From contig NZ_JAPHOV010000001.1 in the NCBI RefSeq assembly GCF_026191185.1, forward strand, positions 3,196,501 to 3,260,500: 64,000 nucleotides of DNA, written 5' to 3'. A program made the translations under genes and the position numbers. Under the pieces are notes generated by a model. That model was not told where the DNA came from. It did no database searches and saw only the letters and a program-made list of their open reading frames with translations. Below are positions 63,946-64,000 of this stretch, in pieces; positions within the stretch are counted from its first letter, which is position 1, and every line of letters begins with the position of its first letter. Source of the stretch: Legionella sp. PATHC032. GTDB taxonomy: Bacteria > Pseudomonadota > Gammaproteobacteria > Legionellales > Legionellaceae.

Positions 63946-64000
63946 ATGGCCTTTAGCAAATCAGAAACATCCGTAGATAAATTTTCTTTAGATGACTTTC
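63946..64000 (+). CDS. Start of a gene running off the right edge
   Basis: ATG 63946 with GGGG six to ten bases upstream opens a frame of 18 codons (MAFSKSETSVDKFSLDDF) to the end. Too short to assign. The AT-rich region before it shows a TATAAT at 63912-63917. Confidence 0.35.
   Translation, partial: MAFSKSETSVDKFSLDDF

Noticed and set aside
1-64000. tRNA, rRNA, CRISPR array, IS element or prophage
   Set aside because: Intergenic gaps were read on both strands; no cloverleaf with CCA-type acceptor, no regularly spaced repeats, no transposase or integrase frame was recognised. A covariance-model scan would be decisive for small RNAs.

Overview
The window looks like chromosomal DNA of Legionella, very probably L. 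pneumophila. This rests on AT-rich gamma-proteobacterial protein sequences, the gene content and order, and several large, unannotatable proteins with membrane segments and acidic/Ser-rich C-termini of the kind secreted by the Dot/Icm type IV system. It is mostly a conserved housekeeping segment; no insertion sequence, prophage, CRISPR array, tRNA or rRNA was seen. Layout: (1) 1-2.2 kb, a truncated FAD/NAD(P)-binding oxidoreductase, a palindromic repeat and a GatA-type amidase. (2) 2.4-9.2 kb, a tight seven-gene minus-strand operon moxR-DUF58-DUF4381-batA-batB-TPR-batD (stress/aerotolerance type). (3) 9.4-16.5 kb, a small orphan, a tRNA-dihydrouridine synthase, a secreted orphan, a pteridine-reductase-like SDR, then a plus-strand run midA-like methyltransferase, degenerate QueD/PTPS homologue, priA and a YbgC-type thioesterase. 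(4) 16.6-22.1 kb, minus-strand rppH-ptsP-TSUP permease-lgt-thyA, the arrangement familiar from enterobacteria plus an inserted permease. (5) 22.1-42.2 kb, a mosaic in which housekeeping genes (ansA, glmU, corA, nth, rnfB, metG, ubiX, queC, manC) alternate with five candidate Dot/Icm effector genes at 23.7, 30.2, 36.3, 37.2 and 40.3 kb, two of them an apparent tandem pair. (6) 42.3-46.5 kb, mnmG-rsmG-parA-parB, the tRNA/rRNA modification and chromosome segregation cluster. (7) 47.6-53.7 kb, a minus-strand respiratory operon: a four-haem cytochrome c followed by cytochrome c oxidase subunits II (with a fused cytochrome c domain), I, assembly factor CtaG and subunit III. (8) 54-59.6 kb, Rieske ferredoxin, glycosyltransferase, LysE-type exporter, a thiolase-like oddity, a Cys-rich secreted protein and DUF1841. 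(9) 59.7-63.5 kb, ubiE-ubiJ-(small chimeric ORF)-ubiB-tatA-tatB, linking ubiquinone synthesis with Tat export. The most unusual signals are: three families of non-coding palindromic repeats, one of which has a second copy with an internal deletion; the tandem effector-like membrane proteins; a small ORF between ubiJ and ubiB that looks like the product of an old tandem duplication across the ubiJ/ubiB junction; a PTPS-family protein that has lost its catalytic Cys/Asp/His; an orphan rnfB next to nth; and an internally duplicated VUT-like membrane protein.
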